This document shows positions 41,450 through 49,641 of a stretch of 49,641 nucleotides of DNA, piece by piece. Every line of letters begins with the position of its first letter. Position 1 is the stretch's first letter. The notes below the pieces were generated by a model. The model searched no databases and was not told the origin of the DNA. It worked only from the letters and a program-made list of their open reading frames with translations. The stretch is from Corynebacterium mucifaciens (GTDB taxonomy: Bacteria; Actinomycetota; Actinomycetes; Mycobacteriales; Mycobacteriaceae). Made by a program: the position numbers and the translations under genes. The DNA is taken from assembly GCF_012396315.1 (NCBI RefSeq), contig NZ_JAAXPF010000012.1, positions 1 to 49,641 of the forward strand, given 5' to 3'.

Positions 41450-43734
41450 TTACTCAGCGTTAATTTCACCGGCCGCGGATTGAAACGCGCGCAGACGCAG
41501 CGAGTTGGACACCACGAACACGGAGCTGAACGCCATGGCGATGCCCGCGAGCATGGGGTTGAGGAAGCCGAGCGCCGCCACCGGGATGAGGATCACGTTG
41601 TAGGCGAACGCCCAGAACAGGTTCCCCTTGATCGTCTTCAGCGTCTTGCGGGAGAGCCGGATCGCGTCGGCAGCGGAGGTCAGGGAGTTGCGCATGAGGG
41701 TGATGTCCGCGGCCTCGATGGCGACGTCGGTGCCCGCTCCCATGGCAAGGCCCAAGTCCGCCTGGGCAAGCGCCGCGGCGTCGTTGACGCCGTCGCCCAC
41801 CATCGCAACCTGCTTGCCCTCGGACTGCAGGTGCTTGACCACCTCAACCTTGTCTTCCGGCAGCACACCGGCAGTCACGTTGGCGGGGGCGATGCCAACC
41901 TCAGACGCAACGGCCTCCGCCGCACCTTGGTTGTCGCCAGTAAGCGGGTGCGGGGTCAGCCCCAGCTGGCGCAGCTGAGCCACTGCCGCGGCGGAATCTT
42001 CCTTCACCGTGTCGCGCACTGCCACGAATCCGGCGAGGGTGCCGTCCACCTCTACCGCGACCGGGGTAGCGCCGGCGCGCTCGGCTTGCGCAAAGGCGTC
42101 CGACAGCCCGCCCAGAGGCACGGATGGGCGGCCGACGCGGACGGAACGGCCGTCGATACGCGCGGACGCCCCCTGGCCCACCTCGTTCTGGAAGTTGTCA
42201 AACTCCGGGATGCCCTCTGCGGCGTTCACGATGGCGAGCGCGATCGGGTGCTCGGAGCCGGACTCGACGCCAGCGGCGAGGCGCAGCACCTCGTCGGCGT
42301 CGAAGCCGGGGGCGGCGACGATGTCGGTGACACCCATCCTGCCCGAGGTGATGGTGCCGGTCTTGTCCATGACCACCGTGTCCACCTGGCGGGTGGATTC
42401 GAGCACTTCAGGGCCCTTAATCAACAGCCCCAGCTGTGCGCCGCGGCCGGTGCCCACCAGGATCGCCGTGGGGGTGGCCAGGCCAAGCGCGCACGGGCAC
42501 GCGATGATGAGCACGGCCACCGCCGCGGTGAACGCGTGGGCGGTTCCGTGGCCCACTAGGAGGTGACCAGCGAGGGTGAGCAGCGCAACGACCACGACAA
42601 CGGGCACAAACACCTGCGAGATGCGGTCCACCAGCCGCTCCACAGGGGCCTTGCCGGCCTGGGCGTCGCGCACGAGCTTGCCCATCTGGGCGAGCGTGGT
42701 TTCCGAGCCGACGCGGGTGGCCTCCACCACCAGGCGCCCGGACGTGTTCAGCGTGGCGCCGGTGACCGGGGAGCCCTCCTCCACCTCCACGGGCACGGAC
42801 TCGCCGGTGAGCATGGATTCATCCACCGCGGAGTGCCCGGCGATCACGCGGCCGTCCGTGGCCACCTCTCGCCGGGGCGCACCACGAACCGGTCGCCGAC
42901 AGCAACCTGGCCGATGGGGACGCGGACCTCCTTGCCGTCGCGGATGATGGCGGCGTCCTTCGCCCCCATGTCCAACAGCTCGCGCAGCGCCTCCGAGGAT
43001 TGCCCCTTGGCGCGCGTTTCAAACCAGCGACCGAGCAGCAAAAACGTGAGGACCACGCAGACGGACTCGAGGTAGATCTCGTCCATGCCGGCGTGCGAAG
43101 GCAGGATGGACATCTCCATCGTCATCCCCGGCTCACCCGCGTTGCCGAAGAACAGCGCCCAAGCGGACCAGAGGTACGCCGCGGACGTGCCCAGCGTGAT
43201 CAGCGTGTCCATGGTCATCGCGCCGTGCTTGAGGTTCGCCCAGGTCGCGCGGTGAAACACGCTGCCCGCCGCGAAGAACACCAGTGTGGTGGCCGCAAAC
43301 GCCGCCCACTGCCAGTTGGTGAACTGCAGCGACGGGATCATGCTCACCAGCATCACCGGCAGCGACACCAGCGCCGCCCAGATGGTGGTGCGCTTGAGCT
43401 TTTCCGCTTCTTCCAAGCGGGCGTTTTCAAGCCGCTCGCTTGACGACGCGCCTTCGGCTCCCCCCGCGCCGTCTGCGCTCTCGGCGCCGTCGTCCAAGGC
43501 AAAAGCGTCGTACCCCGCTTTGCGCACCTCGTCGATAAGCATCTGCGGGGTGGTGGCGGACGCGTCGAAGTCGACGGCCGCCGTCTCCGTGGAGAAATTC
43601 ACGGAGGCGTCCACGCCGTCGAGTTTGTTGAGCTTGCGCTGCACGCGCGACGAGCACGACGAGCACGTCATCCCCGTCACGCCCAGCTCAATGTGTTGCA
43701 ATGCTGTGGGGGTTTGGGTGGGGCTTTGGGTCAT
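41450..43734 (-). pseudogene. copA: Copper-exporting P-type ATPase CopA, split by a one-base frameshift
   Basis: The two parts join to a 760-residue CopA. The N-terminal part (to 42844) has an HMA domain with GMTCSSCSSRVQ, then an acidic/Gly linker and helices. The C-terminal part (from 42865) has TGESVPVEV, the CPC metal site ([11 protein letters not shown]), [17 protein letters not shown] and [11 protein letters not shown]. At 42866-42870 the expected PGEKVATDGR reads [10 protein letters not shown] and stops, so one A is missing. It is either a true null mutation or a sequencing error. The start follows TATGGT by six bases. Confidence 0.85.
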
Positions 43735-43754
43735 ACCCCCACCATATGCCGACT

Positions 43755-43955
43755 TTACGCCAAGGAGTAGCCGGCTTCCTTCACGGCCGCCTCGATGTCC
43801 TCGCAGGTGTAGCCGTCGCCTTCCACCTTCACCTTCCCGGTGGTGTGGTCAGCGTCGACAGCCGTCACGCCGGCGATTTCAGCGATTTCTTCCTGCACGC
43901 TCAACTCGCAGTGGCTGCAGGTCATGCCCTTCACGTCGAATTCGCGTTGTGCCAT
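43755..43955 (-). CDS. copZ: CopZ-like copper chaperone (HMA domain)
   Basis: This 66-residue protein is a single HMA fold: REFDVKGMTCSHCELSVQEE with the CxxC copper ligands, ending AAVKEAGYSLA. It would pass Cu(I) to the adjacent CopA. Its stop lies 20 bases upstream of copA in the same orientation. GGAGCC precedes the ATG. Confidence 0.9.
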   Translation of the reverse strand: MAQREFDVKGMTCSHCELSVQEEIAEIAGVTAVDADHTTGKVKVEGDGYTCEDIEAAVKEAGYSLA

Positions 43956-44005
43956 GGTCGGCTCCTAACAGTCGAGAAAACTCAGTCCACCGCCGATAGT
44001 AGGCG

Positions 44006-44206
44006 CTAAACCTGCAATGTGTAACCGGCGTTCTTCGCGGCCTGCTCGATATCTTCGTCGGCGAAGGTGAAACCGACGACGGTGAGCTCGCCTTCGTCGA
44101 GGTCCACGTCGACCTCGTGCGTCCCTTCAACAACCGACAACTCGTCCTTGAGCGAATCGACCGCGACTTCGTCCTTCGGGCCCGAGATCCGGTACGTCTT
44201 CGTCAT
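44006..44206 (-). CDS. HMA-fold protein without metal-binding cysteines
   Basis: This 66-residue protein is the same length as the CopZ neighbour. It keeps the HMA pattern (YRISGPKDEVAVDSLKDELS, VDLDEGELTVVGFTF, DIEQAAKNAGYTLQV) but has no CxxC; no cysteine is present at all. It cannot bind Cu(I) in the usual way. It could be a regulator or partner of CopZ, or a decayed duplicate. GGAGGC precedes the ATG, so it seems to be expressed. Confidence 0.75.
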   Translation of the reverse strand: MTKTYRISGPKDEVAVDSLKDELSVVEGTHEVDVDLDEGELTVVGFTFADEDIEQAAKNAGYTLQV

Positions 44207-44334
44207 GGCTGCTGCACGCCTCCTGATCTAGCGTTGAGTAGTGGCTGTTCTCCGGCGCGGAATAACGCGGAGAGCGTTGGGGTTATACCCGTTGCAATCT
44301 CTAGACAATAACCAATCGCGTGAAGGAGCGGACC

Positions 44335-44706
44335 GTGAGCACCGTTGATGTAACCGAGGACACGTTTGAGCAGACCGTTACCCAAGACGGCATTGTTTTC
44401 GTCGATGCGTGGGCTGACTGGTGCGGCCCCTGCAAGCAGTTTGCGCCGACCTACGAGAAGGCCTCTGAAACCCACGACGACGTCGTATTTGCCAAGCTGG
44501 ACACCGAGGCGAACCAGCAGCTGGCTTCGGCGCTGGAAATCCAGGCCATCCCGACGCTGATGGCGTTCCGCGACGGCATCATGGTCTTCCGCAACGCCGG
44601 CACCCTCCCGCCCGCTGCGTTCGACGACCTGATCCAGCAGGTGAAGGGTCTGGACATGGAAGATGTCCGCCGCCAGATTGAGGAGCAGAACGCCTCCGAG
44701 CAGTAG
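44335..44706 (+). CDS. Thioredoxin
   Basis: This 123-residue protein has the active site WADWCGPCKQF and the cis-Pro loop IQAIPTLMAF. It acts as a cytosolic disulfide reductant. The GTG at 44335 follows AAGGAG with good spacing and is preferred to the in-frame GTG at 44320. It is divergent from the small HMA genes and followed by a strong terminator. Confidence 0.9.
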   Translation: MSTVDVTEDTFEQTVTQDGIVFVDAWADWCGPCKQFAPTYEKASETHDDVVFAKLDTEANQQLASALEIQAIPTLMAFRDGIMVFRNAGTLPPAAFDDLIQQVKGLDMEDVRRQIEEQNASEQ

Positions 44707-44717
44707 GCTATCGCCCG

Positions 44718-44744
44718 AAGCGCCCGCCAGACGGGCGCTTTTTT
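44718..44744 (+). terminator. Rho-independent terminator after thioredoxin
   Basis: AAGCGCCCG and CGGGCGCTT flank a five-base loop (CCAGA), followed by TTTT. Confidence 0.85.
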
Positions 44745-44792
44745 CATGCGTACACTCGCTTATCGACGAAACCCCCACCGGAAGGACACCCC

Positions 44793-45575
44793 ATGGCGAA
44801 CCCATTCAGCAAGGGCTGGAAGTACCTCATGCAATCGTTTGATTCCAAGATCGACCAGAACGCCGACCCGAAGGTGCAGATCCAGCAGGCGGTCGCTGCA
44901 GCAAAAGAGCAGCACAAGGCCGTGTCGGAGCATGCTGCGAACATCATTGGCAACCGCAACCAGTTGCAAATGAAGATGGATCGCCTCATCGCGTCTCAGG
45001 ACGACTTGCAGACCAAGGCCCGCACTGCCCTGCAAGCCGCCGACAAGGCAAGCTCCGCCGGGGATGCGCAGAAGGCGCAAGAGTTCAACAGCGCCGCCGA
45101 AGCGATCGCCACCCAGTTGGTGGCGGTGGAGCAGGAGCTGGAGCAGACGAAGCAGGACTTTGCTTCCGCTGAGCAGGCGGCGAAAGAAGCGCAGGTGAAG
45201 CAGCAGGAGTCCGAATCGCACTTGAAGGAACAGTTGGCTCAGGTTTCGCAGTTGGAGTCCCAGCTCAACCAAGCCCGCATGCAGGAGCAGACTGCTACGA
45301 CCATGGACTCCATGAATCAGTTCAACGACAGCGATGTGCCGACCCTTGACGGCGTGCGCGACAAGATCGAACGCCGTTACGCCACCGCGCTGGGGCAGCA
45401 GGAGTTAATGGAGGACTCCATGACGGACCGGATGGCCGAGATCGAGTCCGGCACCTCAGACGTGGCTGCGGCAAGCCGCCTTGACCAGATTCGCGCTTCC
45501 ATGGCCGGCGAGCTGGAAGCCGGGCCGCGCGATGAGGCAGCACCGAGCGACGCCGAAAAGGAATCGCGCGACTAG
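44793..45575 (+). CDS. pspA: PspA/IM30 family protein
   Basis: This 260-residue protein has the family start (FSKGWKYLMQSFDSKIDQNA) and a long coiled coil from about residue 25 to 190. The C-terminus is charged and disordered. PspA-like proteins bind and stabilise stressed membranes. It has a GGAAGGA ribosome site. No pspF or pspB/C lies nearby, as usual in actinobacteria. Confidence 0.85.
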   Translation: MANPFSKGWKYLMQSFDSKIDQNADPKVQIQQAVAAAKEQHKAVSEHAANIIGNRNQLQMKMDRLIASQDDLQTKARTALQAADKASSAGDAQKAQEFNSAAEAIATQLVAVEQELEQTKQDFASAEQAAKEAQVKQQESESHLKEQLAQVSQLESQLNQARMQEQTATTMDSMNQFNDSDVPTLDGVRDKIERRYATALGQQELMEDSMTDRMAEIESGTSDVAAASRLDQIRASMAGELEAGPRDEAAPSDAEKESRD

Positions 45576-45600
45576 GACTGACCCATTATTCCGCCGGGTG

Positions 45601-46938
45601 TCAGTGCTCCCGGCGGATATTGATCAGCACTCCACGGATGCCGGAGTGGAACCCGTCGCGAAGGTTCACGCGCTGGGTCTCGGTGAGCGTGTACTCATGC
45701 AGGGTCTCGCACGCGAACTGCAGTAGTGGCCGGTCGATCTCTGGGGGCAGCCCTCCCCCGGAGAGAAGATGGGCGCTGTCGCGCTGCTCGCTCGACGCGG
45801 CGTTTTCAAACCACCAGGTGGCGTACTGCTGCCCAACGTCGTACGGCGTTTGGAACCCAGCAGAGGTCCACACCTCTTCCGGCAGCGGCACATAGCGCGA
45901 CCGCAGCTTCCGGCGCGGTGCCATCATCGACGGCTTCGGAGCGGGCTTCGGGCCTGGCTTGGGAGTACCCGCCGCGGCATCGGCCACGGTGGCCGGCGAG
46001 GGGGCAGCGGGACGCTTGGGCTCGCTCGAGACGTTCTGGTTGCCCGGCTTGTTGGACTCGTTGTTTGCCTCCACCTGCGCCTCGGATGGCTCGTCCATCT
46101 CCGGGGACTCAGGCTGGTGGGTCCGTTGCTGGGCGGTGGGGGTACCGACGATGTCGGACGGCTTCGGCGCCGAGGCGTCCGAAGAAGCGGGCGCGTGGGT
46201 GTCCGCCGGCTCCGCGGAGTTCCCGGCACCTTCTGCGCCGTCGGGCTTTGTGCTGGCGTTCTCGTTTGTCGCCGGCTCGGCGGGCCGGAGCGGGTCCGGG
46301 CCCAGACCCGGCACGGCGGTGGGCCCTTCGGCCTCGTCGAGCGGAGCAGCGTCGTTAAGTGGTCGCTCCCTGATGCTCGGCGGCAATGGGCCTTCCAGCA
46401 CCTGCAGGCGCATCGCGTCGGCGAAATCCTCGCGCGGGTCGAGGATGGTCGTGCTGTCGCACGCGTGGCGCAGCGCGGAAGACATGGAGTCCCAGCCGAA
46501 GCCGTAGAGATGCATGCGCCCGCCGTGGCTGGTCACTTCCTCCACGCCGGGGATCATGTCTGCGTCGCCGGAGACCAGTACGAAGTCAGTGAATTTCTCG
46601 CTGACGCCGTTGACCACAAGGTCGGCGACCAAGCGGGTATCCACGCCCTTCTGCGTGCGGCGCTCGCCCCACTCAATGAGCTGGCCGGTGCGCAGTTGCA
46701 CGCCGTCGCAGGTGCGCAGCGCGCGCTGGTAGCGGTGCGGGCCCGAGTCGGGGATGCCGTCGTACCAGAATTGGCGGTGGATGGGTTGATTGAGTTGGGT
46801 AGTGATCATCTTGCCGAGGGTCGCCACAACCTCCGGCAAGTCAATTTCTAACTGTGCGCGTGCGCCGATTTCCCACGAGTTGTAAAAGCTTGCAAGCAGG
46901 TACGACGTATCGACGAACACGAGTGTGCGTTCAAGCAT
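45601..46938 (-). CDS. NYN/PIN-like domain protein (LabA/DUF88 type) with a long linker
   Basis: This is a 445-residue protein. The N-terminal 160 residues form a NYN nuclease-like domain: TLVFVDTSYLLASFYN, GVDTRLVADLVVNG and FVLVSGDADMIPGVEEV provide the acidic residues. A disordered Pro/Ala/Glu-rich linker (about residues 195-345) leads to a C-terminal helical domain of about 100 residues (YVPLPEEVWTSAGFQTPYDV). The family is thought to act on RNA. The gene is convergent with pspA. Confidence 0.8.
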   Translation of the reverse strand: MLERTLVFVDTSYLLASFYNSWEIGARAQLEIDLPEVVATLGKMITTQLNQPIHRQFWYDGIPDSGPHRYQRALRTCDGVQLRTGQLIEWGERRTQKGVDTRLVADLVVNGVSEKFTDFVLVSGDADMIPGVEEVTSHGGRMHLYGFGWDSMSSALRHACDSTTILDPREDFADAMRLQVLEGPLPPSIRERPLNDAAPLDEAEGPTAVPGLGPDPLRPAEPATNENASTKPDGAEGAGNSAEPADTHAPASSDASAPKPSDIVGTPTAQQRTHQPESPEMDEPSEAQVEANNESNKPGNQNVSSEPKRPAAPSPATVADAAAGTPKPGPKPAPKPSMMAPRRKLRSRYVPLPEEVWTSAGFQTPYDVGQQYATWWFENAASSEQRDSAHLLSGGGLPPEIDRPLLQFACETLHEYTLTETQRVNLRDGFHSGIRGVLINIRREH

Positions 46939-47079
46939 GGCTCCTAGATTCCGATTCTTTTTCGTTTCTAAATTGATTTACCCGCCCTATCTTGCCTGAA
47001 AATGCGCGCTCGTTCCATGTCGTAATTGTCACGGTTTCTTGCGTACCTCTTGTATGCGGTGAACGCGCGTGATAGACAG

Positions 47080-47103
47080 TTGGTTACTCCAGTAACTAAC
47101 CAA
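47080..47103. promoter_or_regulatory. GntR operator before the ABC exporter operon
   Basis: TTGGTTACT, two bases, AGTAAC and then TAACCAA form a nearly perfect 24-base dyad. It lies 18 bases upstream of the GntR start. This fits autoregulation by the YtrA-type repressor encoded next. Confidence 0.65.
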
Positions 47104-47121
47104 TCAACCGGAGGGCTGGGC

Positions 47122-47496
47122 GTGAACAGTGATGCGGAGCCGCTCTTCGTGCAGGTCGCCAGTTTCGTCGCCGACCTCATCGTCGACGGCACCCTGAAAC
47201 CCGGCGAGCAAGCACCGTCGACGAATCAGCTCGCTCAATTCCATGAGATCAATCCCGCGACGGCGCGTAAGGGGCTCGCATTGCTTGTCGACGATCACGT
47301 GCTGGAAAAGCGCCGCGGCCTCGGCATGTTCGTGACCGACGGGGCCCGCGACCGAATCCTGGAGAAGCGTCGCGAGGATTTCGCCGGCGACTACATCGCC
47401 CCGCTCATCGACGAAGCCCTGCACCTGGGCTACACCCGCTCCGACCTCCATGACCTAATCGACCGCGTCGCAGAAAGCAGAGGCATGTACCAATGA
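47122..47496 (+). CDS. GntR family regulator, YtrA subfamily
   Basis: This 124-residue protein has a winged helix-turn-helix (VADLIVDGTLKPGEQAPSTN, then INPATARKGLALLVDDHVLE and KRRGLGMFV) and only a short C-terminal dimer helix, as in YtrA. The GTG at 47122 follows GGAGG. The stop overlaps the next ATG by four bases, so it is the first gene of an operon with an ABC transporter, a typical YtrA arrangement. Confidence 0.9.
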   Translation: MNSDAEPLFVQVASFVADLIVDGTLKPGEQAPSTNQLAQFHEINPATARKGLALLVDDHVLEKRRGLGMFVTDGARDRILEKRREDFAGDYIAPLIDEALHLGYTRSDLHDLIDRVAESRGMYQ

Positions 47497-48251
47497 CCAT
47501 CCACACCCGCGACCTGACACGCAGCTTCGGCTCCAAGGATGTGCTCACCGGCGTCGACCTGGATCTCGGCCCCGGCATCCACGGCCTGCTCGGCCGCAAC
47601 GGCGTGGGAAAATCCACGCTGCTGCGCATCCTGTCCGGTCAACTCAAATCGACCTCCGGCACCGTCGAGGTATTCGGCGCGCGCCCCTTCGACAACGGCA
47701 GCGTCATGGATCGCACATGCCTGACCGGCGTGGACACCGCGTACCCGGGTAGCTGGTCCGGCGCAGACGTAATCAAGGGTGCGCGGTTGCGCTACCGCAC
47801 GTGGGACCAGCAGCTTGCCGACGCGCTGACTGCCGACTTCGCCATGGATCAGGCATTGGAAACCCGCTACGGAAAGCTCTCCCGCGGCCAGCGAGCCATG
47901 ATCGCCATCGTCATCGGCCTGGCCGCCGACACCGACCTTCTGCTTCTCGACGAGCCCTACGTCGGCCTCGACACCCACAACACTGACGTGTTCTACCGCC
48001 ACCTGCTCGCCCAGGCAGATACGGGCCGCACCATTGTCATGGCGACCCACCACATCGAGGATGCAGCGAAGGTGCTGGATACGGCGGTGGTGCTGGGCCG
48101 TGAGGGGACCGTCGCCAAGCAATGCGCCCCTGAGGACGCCGACGCATTCGCGGTGGCTGGCGGGGAGCTTTTGCCTATCGACGACGCTTCGCGCCACGCC
48201 CGCCCCGCACGACTCGACGACCTCATCGAGCACTACCTGGAGGTGTCCTGA
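47493..48251 (+). CDS. ABC transporter ATPase
   Basis: This 252-residue protein has Walker A GRNGVGKSTLLRIL near residue 33, signature KLSRGQRAMIAIVIGLA, Walker B LLLLDEPYVGLD and H-loop ATHHIED. The signature has SRGQ instead of SGGQ. Its stop TGA overlaps the ATG of the permease gene. Substrate unknown; YtrA-linked exporters often respond to cell-wall-active compounds. Confidence 0.9.
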   Translation: MTIHTRDLTRSFGSKDVLTGVDLDLGPGIHGLLGRNGVGKSTLLRILSGQLKSTSGTVEVFGARPFDNGSVMDRTCLTGVDTAYPGSWSGADVIKGARLRYRTWDQQLADALTADFAMDQALETRYGKLSRGQRAMIAIVIGLAADTDLLLLDEPYVGLDTHNTDVFYRHLLAQADTGRTIVMATHHIEDAAKVLDTAVVLGREGTVAKQCAPEDADAFAVAGGELLPIDDASRHARPARLDDLIEHYLEVS

Positions 48252-49249
48252 TGAACACGACCTTGCCCGGATTCTTCCGCCATCAGTTCACGGCACCGTC
48301 GTTGTTCAGGCTGCTGTGGATGGTGCCGCTGACGGTGATGTTCGCCCTCGGCGCAGCGATTACGGACCACCCGCTTACCGCGGTGATGGCGCCTGCGTTT
48401 GTGACCGTGTTTGTGACCGGCGCGCTCTCGATGGAGGAGACGGCCTACGCGGCGTACGGCATGCCGCGGGATCGGCGGCTACGACTGGCCGCGATGGCGG
48501 TTGTGCCGGCGGTGGTTATTGGCGCGGCCGTCGCGTTGCTGCTGCGGCCTGATTGGGTAAGGGTTGCGGGTGCCTTGGGGGCACTCGCGATAGGCCTGCT
48601 CATGGGGCAGCGCTACGTCACCGGCGAGGTGCCCGGGCCGCGTGAGCGCGTTCGGTCGCGGTTAGGCTCGCGCGGCTTCCTTGCTGAGCTGGTGTGGACA
48701 CCGCAGCTGCTCTGGGCTGTGGGTATCGCGGCGGCGCATTGCGTGACGCTGTACCTGGCGAGCTTCATTGGTTCTGAATGGCTCAGAGCTTGGATTGGGG
48801 CTTTGCCGCTGTTGGTTTGGTACTTCATGTATGGCATGCACGGCTCGGGGATCGCCGGCCCGGACGTGGGCGCGAGCTACGGGGTGCCACGTCGGCGCTG
48901 GCTTGGAGTATCGCTCGTGGCATCAGTCGTGTCGGTTTTGCTCTATACGGTCGTCGTGGGCATTGTCTCGAGCTTGAGCTGGGCCGCGGTGGCGGTCGGC
49001 GCGGCGGGTGCCTTTGCCTGCGCCGCGCTGGGATCGGCCATGAAAACCCGGCGCAGCGAAATGGGGCTGTTTCCGGCGATGTTCTTGGCCATCCCTATCT
49101 CGCGAGCGATTGAAGTGGAAAGCTTCACGGACGGTGAAACCGTTTACCTCCTTGTCGTTGCGGGAGTGCTGTTGCTGGTCGGTGCAGCCATGCAGGTGGC
49201 GTATCTGGGTGGCTATATGAACCCAAAACAGCACCTTAAGAACACGTAA
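48251..49249 (+). CDS. ABC-2-like membrane permease
   Basis: This 332-residue protein has about ten hydrophobic helices, with a cytosolic loop rich in Arg (PGPRERVRSRLGSRGF) near residue 135. It has no recognised motif beyond the membrane pattern. It is the membrane partner of the upstream ATPase by position and one-base overlap. Confidence 0.75.
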   Translation: MNTTLPGFFRHQFTAPSLFRLLWMVPLTVMFALGAAITDHPLTAVMAPAFVTVFVTGALSMEETAYAAYGMPRDRRLRLAAMAVVPAVVIGAAVALLLRPDWVRVAGALGALAIGLLMGQRYVTGEVPGPRERVRSRLGSRGFLAELVWTPQLLWAVGIAAAHCVTLYLASFIGSEWLRAWIGALPLLVWYFMYGMHGSGIAGPDVGASYGVPRRRWLGVSLVASVVSVLLYTVVVGIVSSLSWAAVAVGAAGAFACAALGSAMKTRRSEMGLFPAMFLAIPISRAIEVESFTDGETVYLLVVAGVLLLVGAAMQVAYLGGYMNPKQHLKNT

Positions 49250-49273
49250 AAACCGCCGGTGCGCTGCGGGTTT
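49248..49273. terminator. Weak hairpin after the ABC operon
   Basis: AAAACCGC and GCGGGTTT pair with one mismatch around a ten-base loop. It could terminate transcription before the rRNA promoter. Confidence 0.3.
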
Positions 49274-49300
49274 GTGTTGTGTGTGGGGTGTGTGTAACTT
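49272..49300 (+). promoter_or_regulatory. rrn: Possible rRNA operon promoter
   Basis: TTGTGT (49272-49277) and TAACTT (49295-49300), spaced 17 bases, lie in a GT-rich stretch upstream of the rRNA-like leader. Confidence 0.45.
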
Positions 49301-49641
49301 ATATCGAGTCAGCGAGACCGACAACGCCCCGCTGGAGAGGCCGACAAGGTGCTCCGGTTTGTGTGGCGGGCAGGAAAACAATCGCTGGTGGATTCCTTCA
49401 GTCGCTTCGATGCTGGCTCATGTTTCATGGGTTGGTGTTGGGTGTGCTGGTGTTGTTTGAGAACTCGATAGTGTGCCAATGTACTTTTGTTGCGTGGGTG
49501 TGTGTCGCCTGCCCTGTTTGTGCACTGCGTGGTGGATGCCTGCTGTTGTTGGGTGTGTGCCGGTGGTGGCGTGGTTGAATTCCATTGATGGATCGCGTCA
49601 TCTGTTTGGTTCAGTGCGCGGGGGTGTGGTTGACATGCTTT
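49301..49641 (+). promoter_or_regulatory. rRNA operon leader region (16S gene lies beyond the window)
   Basis: No protein gene is supported in this stretch. TTTGAGAACTCGATAGTGTG at 49456-49475 is the antitermination/leader motif found upstream of 16S rRNA genes in actinobacteria. The GT-rich sequence on either side is also typical of corynebacterial rrn leaders. The 16S gene should begin shortly after 49641. Confidence 0.65.

Noticed and set aside
42844..42873. Programmed frameshift in copA as known from E. coli
   Set aside because: The E. coli event occurs near codon 70 with a slippery run and yields a CopZ-like product. Here the shift is near codon 290, has no slippery sequence, and a separate copZ is present.
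43735..43750. CsoR-type copper operator (ATACCCCC) before copA
   Set aside because: The G/C run is one-sided, with no matching GGGTAT half, and part of it is the copA -10 and start codon region.

Overview
The window looks like chromosomal DNA of a Corynebacterium or close relative. It is GC-rich. The order ponA - GT87-like glycosyltransferase - rpsF - ssb - rplI ... dnaB is the actinobacterial one, without rpsR as in corynebacteria. A NarL-type two-component pair divergent from an FtsX-type ABC exporter matches the corynebacterial haem-response locus chrSA/hrtBA. Many genes start 6-8 bases after a TANNNT -10 hexamer, so they are probably leaderless, which is common in this group. The last 200 bases resemble the leader of an rRNA operon.

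Layout. 1-3.4 kb: a gene end, a multi-pass membrane protein behind a strong palindrome, an AcuI-type reductase, VanZ and two DUF202 proteins. 3.4-5.2 kb: a pRiA4b ORF-3-like protein and a small cupin-like protein. 5.2-8.65 kb: chrA-chrS and hrtB-hrtA. 8.65-18.5 kb: housekeeping and metabolic genes (MFS, flavoprotein, Nnr, DUF1846, excisionase-like HTH with a PIG-L deacetylase, TrhO, universal stress protein, DUF5318). 18.5-24.45 kb: class A PBP, glycosyltransferase, rpsF-ssb-rplI and a strong terminator. 24.5-25.8 kb: two tandem ATPases of the ABC/SMC type.

About 25.87-35.65 kb is an accessory island. It sits next to the recQ-like gene and is flanked by diverged 202-bp direct repeats made of an ATPase 3' end plus the recQ promoter up to its -10. 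From left to right it holds: a decayed polymorphic-toxin gene with two intact immunity-like genes; a serine recombinase; an AT-richer gene of unknown function; the last 38 codons of a probable DNA methyltransferase; a complete IS6-family element; a truncated plasmid repA; a repB-beta-lactamase in-frame fusion with a perfect 15-bp inverted repeat at its junction; a truncated second IS6 copy; the C-terminal part of a XamI-like restriction endonuclease; and a truncated second plasmid replication initiator. The simplest reading is that an IS6-borne plasmid segment replaced the N-terminal halves of a divergent restriction-modification pair.

35.9-49.6 kb returns to the core: recQ-like helicase, a 350-base spacer with several DnaA boxes, dnaB, an MFS transporter, a copper ATPase broken by a single-base frameshift with two small HMA-fold proteins, thioredoxin, PspA, a NYN-domain protein, a GntR-regulated ABC exporter, and the rRNA leader.

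All functional names come from reading motifs and recalling families. No database search was run.
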